NCBI RefSeq assembly: GCF_000374125.1
Contig: NZ_KB893625.1
Coordinates: 1-64,000, forward strand
Direction: 5' to 3'
Origin: Niabella aurantiaca DSM 17617
GTDB lineage: Bacteria; Bacteroidota; Bacteroidia; Chitinophagales; Chitinophagaceae
Length of the DNA: 64,000 nucleotides
Below are positions 8,059 through 17,650 of the stretch, piece by piece; position 1 is the stretch's first letter, and every line of letters begins with the position of its first letter. Under the pieces are notes generated by a model, which saw nothing but the letters and a program-made list of their open reading frames with translations, searched no databases and was not told where the DNA came from. Both the position numbers and the translations under genes were made by a program.

Positions 8059-9582
8059 ATGAACATAATGAAAAATAGAAAATATTTAGCAGGTGCGGCA
8101 TTGATCTTATTGTTGGCATCCTGTACCAAATTCCTGGAAGAGAAGCCCACTTCCTTTATCACACCCGATTCGAAGCTGACCAGTGGCAAAGTAGCCCGGG
8201 CTTTTGCCGATGGCTGTTACCAGAATTTGAGCAAAGCCGTATTAGGTGGCCAGCCTTCCTCTTACGGGGGAAATACCTGGAATCTTATGGAATATATGAC
8301 AGGGAAATCCGGAAGCGACCTGGGACAAACGAACTATACCACGTTCCAGAGCCTTGCATACAACAGCACTTCGTTTTATTTTGATACCTGGTGGCAATAT
8401 TTATACAAAGGAATTGGAGCCTGCAACGAAGCCATTGTTTCCATTCCGAAGATCGTAGCCGGGGATTTAAGCGATGAGTCCAAAACCAATATGGTGGCAG
8501 AAGCCCATACATTGAGGGCGCTCTACTATTTTTACCTGGTGCGTATGTACGGCGCTGTGCCGAAGGTTACCGAACTGGCAACGAGTTTTGATCAGCTGAA
8601 ATTGCCAAGAACGCCTGCCAAAGCTATTTATGACAGCATCATCATCCCGGATCTGCTTATTGCGGAAAAGTCTACCCTGGCCTGGCGGAGCGGAACGGGC
8701 ACCATTTCCATGGGCGCCGTAAAAACGATTTTAGCAGATGTATATTTAACATATGCCGGCGCGGCCATCAACGGCGGCAATGAATATTACGCGGAGTCTG
8801 CAAAACGTTCGCTGGAGGTGATCAATAACGGAGGGTACAGTCTGTTTCCTGAATATACCGATATGATCAATCCGGCGAATAAGAACACGAAGGAGTTTAT
8901 TTTGCAGGTACAGTATTCGGCTTCGGCAAACCAGAACAACCCGCTAACGCCGCTGACCATTCCGAACTACTCCGGCATCTCCAAATATTCGGATGAATAC
9001 GGATCGGTGTATCCTTCCAAGCAGTTCATCGCGTCATTCCCCGCAGGAGATAAGCGGGCGAAAGAACGTCAATTTTTTTACAGCAGTTATCCCAGTGCCA
9101 AGGACGGTAAGGTGGTTACCTTTTCACATCCCTACCTGTACAAATGGTTTGATGTAAATGCAGTAACCAATACTGTTAAGTCCAATTTAAACTATACGTT
9201 GTACCGGTATGCGGATGTATTGCTGATGTACGCAGAAGCTTCCAACCGGGCAGAAGGTGCGCCAAATGTACGGGCGCTGCAGTGCCTGAATGCCATTCGC
9301 ACAAGGGCACAGCTGGCGCCTTTTGCAAATACCGGCAAGGATGCTTTTGAAAAAGAAGTGTGGTCGCAGCGTTATTTTGAATTGTGTTTTGAAAATAAAA
9401 TGTGGTTTGATATGCTGCGTACAAGAAAGGTACGCAATGATGTTACCGGCGCCTGGGATAATTTTGTCGGGCATAAAACAGTGTTCAATGCAACGTTCTC
9501 TGAAAAGCAATTGTTGTTCCCCGTGCCTAAACAGGAAACAGATGTGAATCCGAATCTGCTGCCCAATAATACCGGGTTTTAA
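8059..9582 (+). CDS. SusD/RagB-type surface lipoprotein (locus 1)
   Basis: A 507-residue SusD-family lipoprotein, the lid that captures substrate over the SusC channel. The signal peptide ends in LILLLASC (Cys22), followed by TKFLEEKPTSFITPD, a typical SusD start. TPR-like helices include EAHTLRALYYFYLVRMYGAV, and the C-terminal part has YRYADVLLMYAEASNRAEG and the WSQRYFELCFENKMWFDM segment. A second in-frame ATG at 8068 is equally plausible as start. It is cotranscribed with SusC, and a strong terminator follows. Confidence 0.95.
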   Translation: MNIMKNRKYLAGAALILLLASCTKFLEEKPTSFITPDSKLTSGKVARAFADGCYQNLSKAVLGGQPSSYGGNTWNLMEYMTGKSGSDLGQTNYTTFQSLAYNSTSFYFDTWWQYLYKGIGACNEAIVSIPKIVAGDLSDESKTNMVAEAHTLRALYYFYLVRMYGAVPKVTELATSFDQLKLPRTPAKAIYDSIIIPDLLIAEKSTLAWRSGTGTISMGAVKTILADVYLTYAGAAINGGNEYYAESAKRSLEVINNGGYSLFPEYTDMINPANKNTKEFILQVQYSASANQNNPLTPLTIPNYSGISKYSDEYGSVYPSKQFIASFPAGDKRAKERQFFYSSYPSAKDGKVVTFSHPYLYKWFDVNAVTNTVKSNLNYTLYRYADVLLMYAEASNRAEGAPNVRALQCLNAIRTRAQLAPFANTGKDAFEKEVWSQRYFELCFENKMWFDMLRTRKVRNDVTGAWDNFVGHKTVFNATFSEKQLLFPVPKQETDVNPNLLPNNTGF

Positions 9583-9602
9583 AAAGCAGGTGTTCATGAA
9601 AT

Positions 9603-9636
9603 AAAAAAGGGTCCGGTGCTGCCGGGCCCTTTTTTT
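9603..9636. terminator. Rho-independent terminator after SusC/SusD locus 1
   Basis: GGGTCCGG and CCGGGCCC form a G+C-rich stem (one G-T pair), flanked by an A-run on the left and seven Ts on the right. It lies 20 bp after the SusD stop and, being A-flanked on the other side, may also stop the convergent M42 peptidase transcript. Confidence 0.88.
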
Positions 9637-9651
9637 ATCCGGGAAAAACAT

Positions 9652-10788
9652 TTACAAATAGCTAAGATCCGTTTTTGGCGTCAGCGCCAGCAATGTTTCA
9701 TACATCAGCCGGATGGTATTTTCAATATCCTTTTTATGGATCATTTCTACTGTCGTGTGCATATACCGCAACGGCATTGATATCAGCACAGAAGGACAGC
9801 CGTCATTGGCATAGGCAAAGGAGTCCGTATCGGTTCCGGTGCTGCGGCTTAATGCCCGCCATTGCACCGGGATCTTATTTTTTTCTGCGATGTTTTCAAC
9901 AAAGCTTAGGAGCTTGTTGTGTACTGCCGGCGCATAAGCCAGCGAAGGGCCATTGCCACACAATACATCCCCTTCAATATTTTTGTTGATCATGGGGGTG
10001 TTGGTGTCATGTGTCACATCGGTTACAATGGCAATATCAGGTTTGATCCGGCGTGCGATCATTTCTGCGCCCCGCAAGCCGATCTCCTCCTGTACGGCAT
10101 TGACCACATACAAACTATAAGGCAATATTTTTTTATTTTCTTTCAGCAAACGGGCAACCTCGGCAATCATAAAACCACCGATCCGGTTATCAAAAGCACG
10201 TCCTACAAAATGGTCCCCTGCCAGCTCGTCGAACCCATCCTGGTAGGTAACCACGGCGCCTACGTGTATGCCCAGCGATTCGATCTCTTTTTTGCTGCGG
10301 GCACCACAGTCGAGCCAGATATTTTCTGTTTTGGGCTGGGTCTCATTTTCCTTCCCGATACGGGTATGAATGGCCGGCCATCCGAACACGGCTTTTACTG
10401 GCCCTTTTTTGCCATGAATAAAAACGCGCTGAGCCGGAGCGATCTGGTGATCCGCGCCGCCGTTCCGCTTCACGTAGATCAGCCCTTTATCTGTAATATA
10501 GTTCACAAACCAGCCGATCTCATCCGCATGCGCCTCGATGACCACTTTAAACGGCTGACCGGGGTTAATAACCCCCACGGCAGTACCGTACGGGTCTACA
10601 AAATGCGTATCTATATGAGGTGTGAGGTAATCGAGCCATAATTTCTGTCCCCATGATTCAAAACCGACCGGAGATGCATTGTTGATGTAGTTCTTTAAGA
10701 ACAGCAATGCTTCATCTGTTAATACCGGTTTGGATGCCTTGCTCTTTTTCCCTTTTTCCTTTGTACTTGATTTAACCATAATGATCAT
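9652..10788 (-). CDS. M42 family metallopeptidase (FrvX/glutamyl aminopeptidase-like)
   Basis: A 378-residue dinuclear zinc aminopeptidase of the M42 family, which typically trims small peptides in the cytoplasm as large oligomeric shells. Metal ligands and catalytic residues are visible: EAHADEIGWFVNYI, GRAFDNRIGG with the bridging Asp, AVQEEIGLRGA with the Glu pair, VTDVTHDTN, and RYMHTTVEMIHKKDI with the last His ligand. The N-terminus is a lysine-rich low-complexity stretch (MVKSSTKEKGKKSKASKP) not usual for the family. Starts at 10788 or 10779 both fit the upstream TACGTTTG element. Some members are annotated as cellulases; peptidase is better supported. Confidence 0.93.
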   Translation of the reverse strand: MIIMVKSSTKEKGKKSKASKPVLTDEALLFLKNYINNASPVGFESWGQKLWLDYLTPHIDTHFVDPYGTAVGVINPGQPFKVVIEAHADEIGWFVNYITDKGLIYVKRNGGADHQIAPAQRVFIHGKKGPVKAVFGWPAIHTRIGKENETQPKTENIWLDCGARSKKEIESLGIHVGAVVTYQDGFDELAGDHFVGRAFDNRIGGFMIAEVARLLKENKKILPYSLYVVNAVQEEIGLRGAEMIARRIKPDIAIVTDVTHDTNTPMINKNIEGDVLCGNGPSLAYAPAVHNKLLSFVENIAEKNKIPVQWRALSRSTGTDTDSFAYANDGCPSVLISMPLRYMHTTVEMIHKKDIENTIRLMYETLLALTPKTDLSYL

Positions 10789-10798
10789 TTAAGAGCAC

Positions 10799-10806
10799 CA
10801 AACGTA
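10799..10806 (-). promoter_or_regulatory. Candidate -7 element of the M42 peptidase gene
   Basis: TACGTTTG on the minus strand is a perfect TAnnTTTG, 10 bp upstream of the first possible ATG. Confidence 0.5.
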
Positions 10807-10871
10807 CATAAATTTTATTAAGAATCGGCGGGCAGGGGGAATTATCAGGCCTGGGAATCTGAAAATTTGTA

Positions 10872-10911
10872 AATGTGGGAATGTGAAAATGTGGAGATGT
10901 GTGAATGGGGG
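10872..10911. repeat. Degenerate 8-bp tandem array (AATGTGRR)
   Basis: Five consecutive 8-bp words in strict phase: AATGTGGG, AATGTGAA, AATGTGGA, GATGTGTG, AATGGGGG. It lies between the M42 peptidase and queE genes, in non-coding DNA. The array at 51243-51290 uses the same word family and period. Confidence 0.85.
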
Positions 10912-10954
10912 ATTGCCTGAAATTTCAAACTTCACATATGGAAACTTCAAACCG

Positions 10955-11536
10955 TTAGGGCACGTGGATGTACTTGTGGAGCTGCAGGCTCAGCTCCCAT
11001 TGCGGGTGTTGTTTAATATAATCTACAATGAGTGGGGTCATGGCAGCAGCCTTGCTCCACTCGGGCTGCAGGTAGAGCTTACAATCCGGGGATACCTGTG
11101 CCGCGAACCGCTCACCCCAGGAAAAGTCTGTTTTATTATAAACGATGATCTTTAATTCGTTTGCCCGGGGCAGGATCTCCGGCAGGGGTTGTTTGAATTT
11201 TTTTGGAGACAGGCAGATCCAGTCCCAGCTGCCGGAAAGGGGCGCGGAGCCGGATGTTTCGATATTGGTGGCGATCCCGTTTTCCCGGAGGGCGGTTGTC
11301 AGTGCTTCGAGCGGATGAAGCAGTGGTTCGCCACCCGTGACCACGGCGATGGGGGCGGCTGTTTTTTTCACCGCTTCCACGATAGCCGCAACAGACCATT
11401 GCGGATGCGCGTTGAACGGCCAGCTTTCCTTAACATCACACCAGGTACATCCTACATCGCATCCTCCCAGGCGGATGAAATAGGCGGCTTTTCCCTGGTG
11501 GTAGCCTTCACCCTGGATGGTATAAAAGTGCTCCAT
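10955..11536 (-). CDS. queE: 7-carboxy-7-deazaguanine synthase (radical SAM)
   Basis: A 193-residue radical SAM enzyme that converts 6-carboxytetrahydropterin to 7-carboxy-7-deazaguanine in queuosine synthesis. The signature FYTIQGEGYHQGKAAYFIRLGG is followed by the short cluster motif C-x3-C-x2-C at Cys26, Cys30 and Cys33 (CDVGCTWC) and by VVTGGEPLLHP. The codons just before the first ATG still read NGCYPV, resembling the usual lead-in of family members, but no standard start codon precedes them closely. The true N-terminus may therefore be longer or the start non-canonical. QueG of the same pathway is encoded near 57 kb. Confidence 0.95.
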   Translation of the reverse strand: MEHFYTIQGEGYHQGKAAYFIRLGGCDVGCTWCDVKESWPFNAHPQWSVAAIVEAVKKTAAPIAVVTGGEPLLHPLEALTTALRENGIATNIETSGSAPLSGSWDWICLSPKKFKQPLPEILPRANELKIIVYNKTDFSWGERFAAQVSPDCKLYLQPEWSKAAAMTPLIVDYIKQHPQWELSLQLHKYIHVP

Positions 11537-11575
11537 AACGGGATAGCAGCCGTTAAATGTTGCAGGGGTGGTATG

Positions 11576-11645
11576 TGATTTCTGATTTCTGATATCTATT
11601 GTCTCTTGTCTAACGTCTAACGTCTAATGTCCAATGTCTCTTGTC
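11576..11645. repeat. Degenerate 7-bp tandem array (TAACGTC/TGATTTC words)
   Basis: Ten consecutive heptamers in phase: TGATTTC twice, TGATATC, TATTGTC, TCTTGTC, TAACGTC twice, TAATGTC, CAATGTC, TCTTGTC. Every unit starts T or C and ends in TC. It lies upstream of queE. The array at 55727-55761 uses the same TAACGTC word. Confidence 0.9.
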
Positions 11646-11688
11646 TGCCAAACCAGTTAAGAAACGGAAACACCATCCAGGTAGGTGG

Positions 11689-11716
11689 TGAACCTTGAAC
11701 ATTAAACCTTAAGCTG
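11689..11716. repeat. Short 7-bp array (TGAACCT words)
   Basis: Four heptamers in phase: TGAACCT, TGAACAT, TAAACCT, TAAGCTG. It sits just 3' of folD. The same word TGAACCT occurs at 80-86 near the left edge. Confidence 0.7.
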
Positions 11717-11728
11717 GCCTGTCGAAGC

Positions 11729-12607
11729 TTAATTCCGGTCGTCGCAGGCCCTGAAGGTATTCTTCATCAATGCTGCGATGGTCATTGGACCCACACCACC
11801 CGGAACGGGGGTAATAAAACTTGTTTTTGGGGCTACATTTTTAAAATCTACATCGCCTACCAGGCGGTGCCCCGATTTTTTAGTGGCATCTTTTATGCGC
11901 GTAATGCCCACGTCGATGACAACGGCCCCTTCTTTGACCATATCGGCGGTTACAAACTCGGGAATGCCGATAGCTGCAACAATGATATCCGCCTGCTGGC
12001 AGATCTCTTTCAGGTTGGCGGTCTTCGAGTGGCACAGCGTTACGGTACAGTTGCCGGGATTGGAGTTGTTGCTCAGCAGGATGCTCATCGGGCGGCCCAC
12101 AATATGGCTTCTTCCGATCACCACGGCATGTTTTCCTTTTGTTTCAATTTTATGATGTTCCAGCAGCAGCAGGATCCCGTAAGGAGTAGCGGAGACAAAG
12201 GCATCTTTCTCTCCCAGTGTCATTTTACCAATATTTACCGGATGGAACCCATCCACATCTTTGGCAGGGTCGATGGTTTCGATCACCTTTTTTTCTGAAA
12301 TATGATCCGGAAGGGGAAGCTGCACCAGGATGCCGTCCACATTCATATCTTCATTGAGCTCCTCGATCTTTTCCAGGAGCTTCAGTTCAGTAACATCTTC
12401 TTCAAAATGGATCAGCGTAGAAACAAAACCGATCTCATTACAGGTTTTTACCTTGGAGGCCACATAGGTTTCGCTGGCGCCGTTATTTCCTACAAGAATG
12501 GCCGCAAGGTGCGGCACTTTTTTACCGGTAGCTGCGCGCTGCGCCACGTCGATCTCAAGGGAATCCAGGATTACTTTTGCTGTTTCTTTTCCGTTCAGTA
12601 GTTGCAT
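11729..12607 (-). CDS. folD: Methylenetetrahydrofolate dehydrogenase/cyclohydrolase
   Basis: A 292-residue bifunctional enzyme interconverting methylene-, methenyl- and 10-formyl-tetrahydrofolate with NADP. Family landmarks are [15 protein letters not shown] with the catalytic Lys, [13 protein letters not shown], the [14 protein letters not shown] nucleotide loop and the C-terminal [16 protein letters not shown] chose the ATG at 12607 ([10 protein letters not shown]) because the ATG three codons upstream overlaps a perfect TACCTTTG promoter element; this makes the mRNA nearly leaderless. Confidence 0.96.
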   Translation of the reverse strand: MQLLNGKETAKVILDSLEIDVAQRAATGKKVPHLAAILVGNNGASETYVASKVKTCNEIGFVSTLIHFEEDVTELKLLEKIEELNEDMNVDGILVQLPLPDHISEKKVIETIDPAKDVDGFHPVNIGKMTLGEKDAFVSATPYGILLLLEHHKIETKGKHAVVIGRSHIVGRPMSILLSNNSNPGNCTVTLCHSKTANLKEICQQADIIVAAIGIPEFVTADMVKEGAVVIDVGITRIKDATKKSGHRLVGDVDFKNVAPKTSFITPVPGGVGPMTIAALMKNTFRACDDRN

Positions 12608-12613
12608 AGGCCG

Positions 12614-12621
12614 CAAAGGTA
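12614..12621 (-). promoter_or_regulatory. Candidate -7 element of folD
   Basis: TACCTTTG on the minus strand matches TAnnTTTG and ends 6 bp before the ATG at 12607. Confidence 0.55.
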
Positions 12622-13069
12622 GCTAAAGTTTCAGGCTTATTGAAAACATTCCGGTCCTGATATCTGTCCGCGAAATAATTTTAAGCTCTTGCTGCATGGC
12701 GCAAAAAGCGGCGCCTGCCGGAAACGGTCAGCGAGGCCGCCATTTTGAATTGGGCCTGCGCCTGTTTGTGATCCAACAGCGAACGACCGTGTTTCCGGTT
12801 GTTTTTTTTCTAAAAAATGACTTGATTCTAATCAAATTTTTTAATTTTTTCGAAATTATTGTCCTCTACTCCAAGATATTGTAAATCAATATAAAACGTT
12901 AGCTATGCAACTATTTTACTTGTTAATTAACGTCTGTTAGCGTTTTCCTTTCGTTAAGAAAACATCAACAGTTTGTTAAAACGTTGTACTTTGCATGGAT
13001 TATTTGGCTGACTTCTGGATGTGATTGACTTTATGACTGACTATATTTTCTATTAACAAAAAAAAATCC
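12622..13069. other. Upstream region of SusC locus 2
   Basis: No credible gene. The half nearest SusC is strongly AT-rich and carries AAAACGTT at 12893-12900 and 12978-12985, plus GTTAGCGTTTT at about 12936-12946. Similar words precede SusC of loci 1 and 3. TACTTTG at 12987 is a near match to the -7 consensus. This is probably the promoter and regulatory region of the four-gene operon. Confidence 0.5.
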
Positions 13070-16000
13070 ATGAGAAAACTTGTATTGCTATTAGCATTAG
13101 TGACCTGTTCCTTGCTGGTTTTTGCACAGACAAGGACCATAACAGGTACAGTTAAGGATGAATCGGGGAATGCCGTCCCCTTTGCGACCATCGCAGAAAA
13201 AGGCGCAAAAAATGCTGTTTCAGCGGATGCTGATGGAAATTTCACGATGCACGTTAAGGAAGGTGCAACGCTTACCATTTCGGCAGCCGGGTTTAACCCC
13301 ATTGATAAAAGTACATTAGAAGACCTCAAAGAGATCGTATTGAACAAGGAGGGTAAGGAAACGATCGAGGAGGTGGTGGTTACGGCCGTGGGTGTAAAGC
13401 GGGCCGAACGTTCGCTGGGGTATGCTTCCACGCAGATCAATGCGGAACAGCTTACGGCCACCGGTAACCGGAGCGCCTTGAATGCCCTGCAGGGAAAGGT
13501 TCCCGGGGTGGAAATTACCTCTGCTTCCGGTGCCCCCGGAGCATCTACGCGTATCATTATGCGTGGTTTCAGCTCTTTGGGCGGATCCAACCAGCCGCTT
13601 TTTGTAGTGGATGGTGTACCGGTTAGCAACGGGCAGGTGGGGACATCCGATCTTAATGGCGGTCTGGATTTTGGTAACCGTGGAAATGATATTAACCCGA
13701 ATGATATCGAATCGATCAATATCCTGCAGGGGGGATCGGCAACAGCCCTTTATGGTTCCCGGGCTGCATCCGGTGTGGTGCTGATCACCACAAAGAACGG
13801 GTCAAAGTCCAACGGAAAGGCAAGTGTGGACATTGCGTCGGCCACTACCTTCGAAACGCCGCTCCGGTTGCCGTTCATGCAAAATGAGTTCGGACAGGGC
13901 TGGTATAACCGCAGCACGGCAGAAGGTGGTGACCTGGCCGAGAATGGTAGCTGGGGTCCCCGCTTTGACGGGGTTAACCGTCCCTGGGGATTTGTGGTAG
14001 ATAACCAGCAGCTGGTAAAACCCTATTCTGCATTAAAATCAAATGTGCGGGATTTTTTCGAGGTGGGTAAAACACTGAACAATTCGATCGCCGTAAAAAA
14101 TGGTGATGAGAACAAGAGCTATTATATTTCTTACGGGAATATTTTGGCCGATGGGATCATGCCAACCGATGCGGATTCCTATAAAAGACATAACGTAGCA
14201 TTGAGAGGGGCCAGCAAATTTTTAAAAATATTCAATGCAAGCGCTTCCGTAAACTACGTCAATAAATCCTCAAAATTTGTACTGACCGGTCAGGATCAAT
14301 CGGTGCTTGATGGCTTGTGGCAGGCGCCCCGGGATATCAGTTTTGTGGATCAGGAGGACTATAACAACAAGTTTTACAATGTTGACAATTATTATACGCT
14401 TTACGCGCAGAACCCCTATTATGTGCTGAATGAGCATGGGAACCGGTTTGAAGAGAACCGTATATTCGGAAATTTGTCTTTGGACGCAAAAATTGCCCCC
14501 TGGTTAACGGCTACCTTTAAAGCTGGTAATGATGTTTCAAGCAGCGCTGGAAAAAGCTGGAGGGCCATTACCACATCCGCCCGGTCAAGCAGCAACGACG
14601 ATGCCGGCAGGGTTATAGAGGCGTCTTATTTCTCTTCGGAATTCAACACCGACTTTTTCCTGAACATCAAACCCCATATCAACCAGGATTTCACATTGGA
14701 TGCGATCGTGGGACATAACTTTAACCAGCGGGATGGCCGGACACAAACCACCCAGGTGATCGGTCTGGATATTCCGGGATTCTACAATTTGTCCAACAGT
14801 TCCTCCAAACCATTGGTTGCTGGTACCTTGTCCAAGCGCCGGCTGGTGGGGGTTTATGGAAGTGCAAATATCGGGTTCAGGAATATGCTGTTCCTGAACG
14901 TTACCGGCAGAAATGACTGGTCATCCACGCTGCCGGCGTCCAACAGGTCATTTTTTTACCCGGGAGCAAGCCTCAGCTTTGTGTTCTCTGAGCTGATCCC
15001 CAACAAAGATGTGCTGTCCTTTGGTAAAATCCGCATGGGTGCTGCAAGGACCGGTAAGGATGCAGATCCGTACCAGATCTTTGCGGTGCTGACCCAAACC
15101 GCGCTGGGTGACGGGTACCGTAACTTTAATTTTCCGCTGCCGGAAGGGGTCAATGGTTTTACCGTGTCGAACCTGATCGGTAACCAGAACCTGCAGCCGG
15201 AGATATCCACCGACTACGAGATCGGTGCGGATCTGAAATTTTTCAGAAGCCGGATCGGGCTGAATTTAACGGCTTACAACAAGACCATCACCAACCTGAT
15301 CTGGACATCCACCATTCCTTCCACTACCGGTTTTACGGCGCAAACGCAAAACCTGGGTAAGATCACCAACAAAGGTGTGGAGGTTGCGCTGAACCTTATT
15401 CCCGTACAAACCGAAGACTGGAACTGGGAAGTGTTTGCCAACTACTCCCGCAACAAAAATGAACTTGTGGAGCTGGTAGAAGGATTGGACCAGATCTCCC
15501 TGGGCGGTACCGGATCGATCGGGTTTGTTGCACGCCCCGGAAACCCGCTTGGCTTGTTTGAAGGAACGGTTGTTGAAACCGATCCTAAGGGAAGAGTGGT
15601 GGTGAATGCCCAAGGGCTGCCGAATATGAGCGCAGAAAAACAACCCTTGGGTTCTTCTCCGAACAAATTCAGGATCGGAGGCGGAACTTCTTTAAGTTAT
15701 AAGAACTGGAGCATGCGCCTCGTAGGTGATTACCGGAACGGCGGTGTGATGTACTCTCGTACTGCCGAAATGATGTATTTTACCGGTAATGCCATACAGA
15801 CCACCTACAATGACCGGCAGCCGTTCATCATCCCCAACTCCGTGCAGAAGATCGATGGTGAATATGTAGAAAATACAACACCCATCGCCGGGTTTGATCA
15901 TAATTTGAATGCGTATTTTAATCAGACCAATAACGCAGGAATTGGATCCGCCTATGTGTTGATGTCGAAGACCTTTTTTAAATTAAGAGAATTCAGCTTA

Positions 16001-16219
16001 TACTATTCATTCCCTAAAGAGTGGATCTCCAAATCCTTTATCCGGTCTGTGGATCTCGGCCTTATCGGCACCAACTTACTGTTGTGGACGCCAAGCTCGA
16101 ATCCGTTCACGGATCCGGAGCAAACAACATTTGGTAATGATATGGAGGCCGATTACGGTGACTTTGGTGCTGCCCCCACTACCAGGAGTATTGGATTTAA
16201 CTTAAAACTCGGGTTTTAG
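13070..16219 (+). CDS. SusC/RagA-type TonB-linked outer-membrane channel (locus 2)
   Basis: A 1,049-residue SusC-family receptor with signal peptide ending near LLVFAQ (residue 20), carboxypeptidase D-like domain (TITGTVKDESGNAVPFATI), TonB box/plug start IEEVVVTAVGVKRAERSLGYA (99-119), plug motifs QPLFVVDGVPV and SATALYGSRAASGVVLITTK, and a barrel ending GFNLKLGF. Its first 60 mature residues are close to those of the locus 3 SusC. There is no STN domain. It heads a four-gene operon (SusC, SusD, Ig-like lipoprotein, Lipid_bd-like lipoprotein). Substrate unknown. Confidence 0.95.
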   Translation: MRKLVLLLALVTCSLLVFAQTRTITGTVKDESGNAVPFATIAEKGAKNAVSADADGNFTMHVKEGATLTISAAGFNPIDKSTLEDLKEIVLNKEGKETIEEVVVTAVGVKRAERSLGYASTQINAEQLTATGNRSALNALQGKVPGVEITSASGAPGASTRIIMRGFSSLGGSNQPLFVVDGVPVSNGQVGTSDLNGGLDFGNRGNDINPNDIESINILQGGSATALYGSRAASGVVLITTKNGSKSNGKASVDIASATTFETPLRLPFMQNEFGQGWYNRSTAEGGDLAENGSWGPRFDGVNRPWGFVVDNQQLVKPYSALKSNVRDFFEVGKTLNNSIAVKNGDENKSYYISYGNILADGIMPTDADSYKRHNVALRGASKFLKIFNASASVNYVNKSSKFVLTGQDQSVLDGLWQAPRDISFVDQEDYNNKFYNVDNYYTLYAQNPYYVLNEHGNRFEENRIFGNLSLDAKIAPWLTATFKAGNDVSSSAGKSWRAITTSARSSSNDDAGRVIEASYFSSEFNTDFFLNIKPHINQDFTLDAIVGHNFNQRDGRTQTTQVIGLDIPGFYNLSNSSSKPLVAGTLSKRRLVGVYGSANIGFRNMLFLNVTGRNDWSSTLPASNRSFFYPGASLSFVFSELIPNKDVLSFGKIRMGAARTGKDADPYQIFAVLTQTALGDGYRNFNFPLPEGVNGFTVSNLIGNQNLQPEISTDYEIGADLKFFRSRIGLNLTAYNKTITNLIWTSTIPSTTGFTAQTQNLGKITNKGVEVALNLIPVQTEDWNWEVFANYSRNKNELVELVEGLDQISLGGTGSIGFVARPGNPLGLFEGTVVETDPKGRVVVNAQGLPNMSAEKQPLGSSPNKFRIGGGTSLSYKNWSMRLVGDYRNGGVMYSRTAEMMYFTGNAIQTTYNDRQPFIIPNSVQKIDGEYVENTTPIAGFDHNLNAYFNQTNNAGIGSAYVLMSKTFFKLREFSLYYSFPKEWISKSFIRSVDLGLIGTNLLLWTPSSNPFTDPEQTTFGNDMEADYGDFGAAPTTRSIGFNLKLGF

Positions 16220-16247
16220 CGAATTACTAACACTAAAAAGGAAAAAA

Positions 16248-17636
16248 ATGAATATTAAGAATTATATATTGATCTTTATAACCGCAGGGGTACTGGCAAG
16301 CGGTTGTAAAAAGGGATTTTTTGATATCAATGTCAGTCCCAACAACCCGGCAGAGGCAACACCGGCCCTGGTTCTACCAAGCGGGATCGCCGGCACTGCA
16401 TTTGTTTTTGGCGGGTATTACCAGGCGGTGGGTGCCTTCTGGACCCAGCAATACGCACAGTCGTCAGGGGCTTCCCAGTGGGCCGATTGGGAGTCGTATA
16501 ACCTGACGAACAATGATTTTGACCGCCAGTTCACCACATTGTACGCCGGTGCGCTTTATGACTATAACTATGTAAAGGAAAAAGCCAGTGAAAAAAGCGA
16601 CTGGAAGCTTTATGCAATAGCAGGTTTAATGCAGGCCTATACGTTCCAGGTACTTGCAGACCTGTATGATAAAATACCTTTTTCCGAAGCGCTCAACGGT
16701 GTAGGTACCCTGCAGCCCAAATATGACGACGGGCAAGCGGTATATGAAGGGTTGATCGGTATGATCGATGATGCGATGTCCAAAGATTTTTCAGCATCAA
16801 CCGTTTCGGATCCCGGTGCTGCAGATGTTGTGTTCGGAGGAGATATGAGCAAATGGCGGCAGTTTGCCAATACATTGAAGTTAAAGATCTATCTCCGTTA
16901 TGTGAATGTGGATGCAAACAAATACAGCGCCCAGATCAAAGCATTGCTGGCAGAGAACGATTTTCTGACAGAAGATGCCATGTTTAAATCGTTCAAAAAA
17001 GAAGAAACAGCGGCAAACCCGTTCTACAATACGTTTGTTGATCGGTTAGCCGGTAACGTGATCGCCAATACCACCCTTATGGAATGGCTGACAGAAAACA
17101 ATGACCCCCGGAGGGATACGATCTATACGGCTTCCGAAACAGGAAGCACCTGGGCATCCCTGCATTCCGGTGACTATCTTACCGCTACAGGTACTATTAA
17201 AAGCTATGCAACACCCAGCATCCATGCTACCTACCCGGTGTACTTTTTTACCGCAGAAGAAACCTTGTTCCTGATCGCCGAAGCGGAGGCCCGTTACGGA
17301 GCTGCGGCCAATGCAAAAGATGCATTCGATGCAGCAGTGGAAGCGTCATTTGCCAGCTATGGGATGGAAGATGATGCCATTGTTTACCCGTACAACGGTA
17401 TTCAGTCGATCATTGAGCAAAAATGGGTGGCGTCTACCAATAAAAGATCTCTGGAAGCGTTTTTTGACTATAACCGGACCGGGTATCCTGCAAATACCTT
17501 TACCAGGCCCGCAACTTCCATCTGGGCAAACGACGACCGTCCCAAGCGGTTCTTTTTCCCGGCAAGCGAGCAAAAATCCAATTCCAACACACCACAAAGG
17601 GTTGACCTGAACGTGCCTGTATGGTGGGCTAAATAA
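16248..17636 (+). CDS. SusD/RagB-like surface lipoprotein (SusD_2 type, locus 2)
   Basis: A 462-residue lipoprotein with lipobox VLASGC (Cys20) and SusD-like architecture of the SusD_2 group: DINVSPNNPAEATPALVLPS near the start, LYAIAGLMQAYTFQVLADLYDKIPFSEAL in the middle and FLIAEAEARYG toward the C-terminus. It should cap the SusC channel encoded 28 bp upstream and bind the substrate at the cell surface. The fold assignment is good; the ligand cannot be read from sequence. Confidence 0.93.
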   Translation: MNIKNYILIFITAGVLASGCKKGFFDINVSPNNPAEATPALVLPSGIAGTAFVFGGYYQAVGAFWTQQYAQSSGASQWADWESYNLTNNDFDRQFTTLYAGALYDYNYVKEKASEKSDWKLYAIAGLMQAYTFQVLADLYDKIPFSEALNGVGTLQPKYDDGQAVYEGLIGMIDDAMSKDFSASTVSDPGAADVVFGGDMSKWRQFANTLKLKIYLRYVNVDANKYSAQIKALLAENDFLTEDAMFKSFKKEETAANPFYNTFVDRLAGNVIANTTLMEWLTENNDPRRDTIYTASETGSTWASLHSGDYLTATGTIKSYATPSIHATYPVYFFTAEETLFLIAEAEARYGAAANAKDAFDAAVEASFASYGMEDDAIVYPYNGIQSIIEQKWVASTNKRSLEAFFDYNRTGYPANTFTRPATSIWANDDRPKRFFFPASEQKSNSNTPQRVDLNVPVWWAK

Positions 17637-17650
17637 TAAAAACCGAAGAC

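Noticed and set aside
11576-11645. Possible CRISPR array
   Set aside because: Units are 7 bp with no spacers and no cas genes are nearby.
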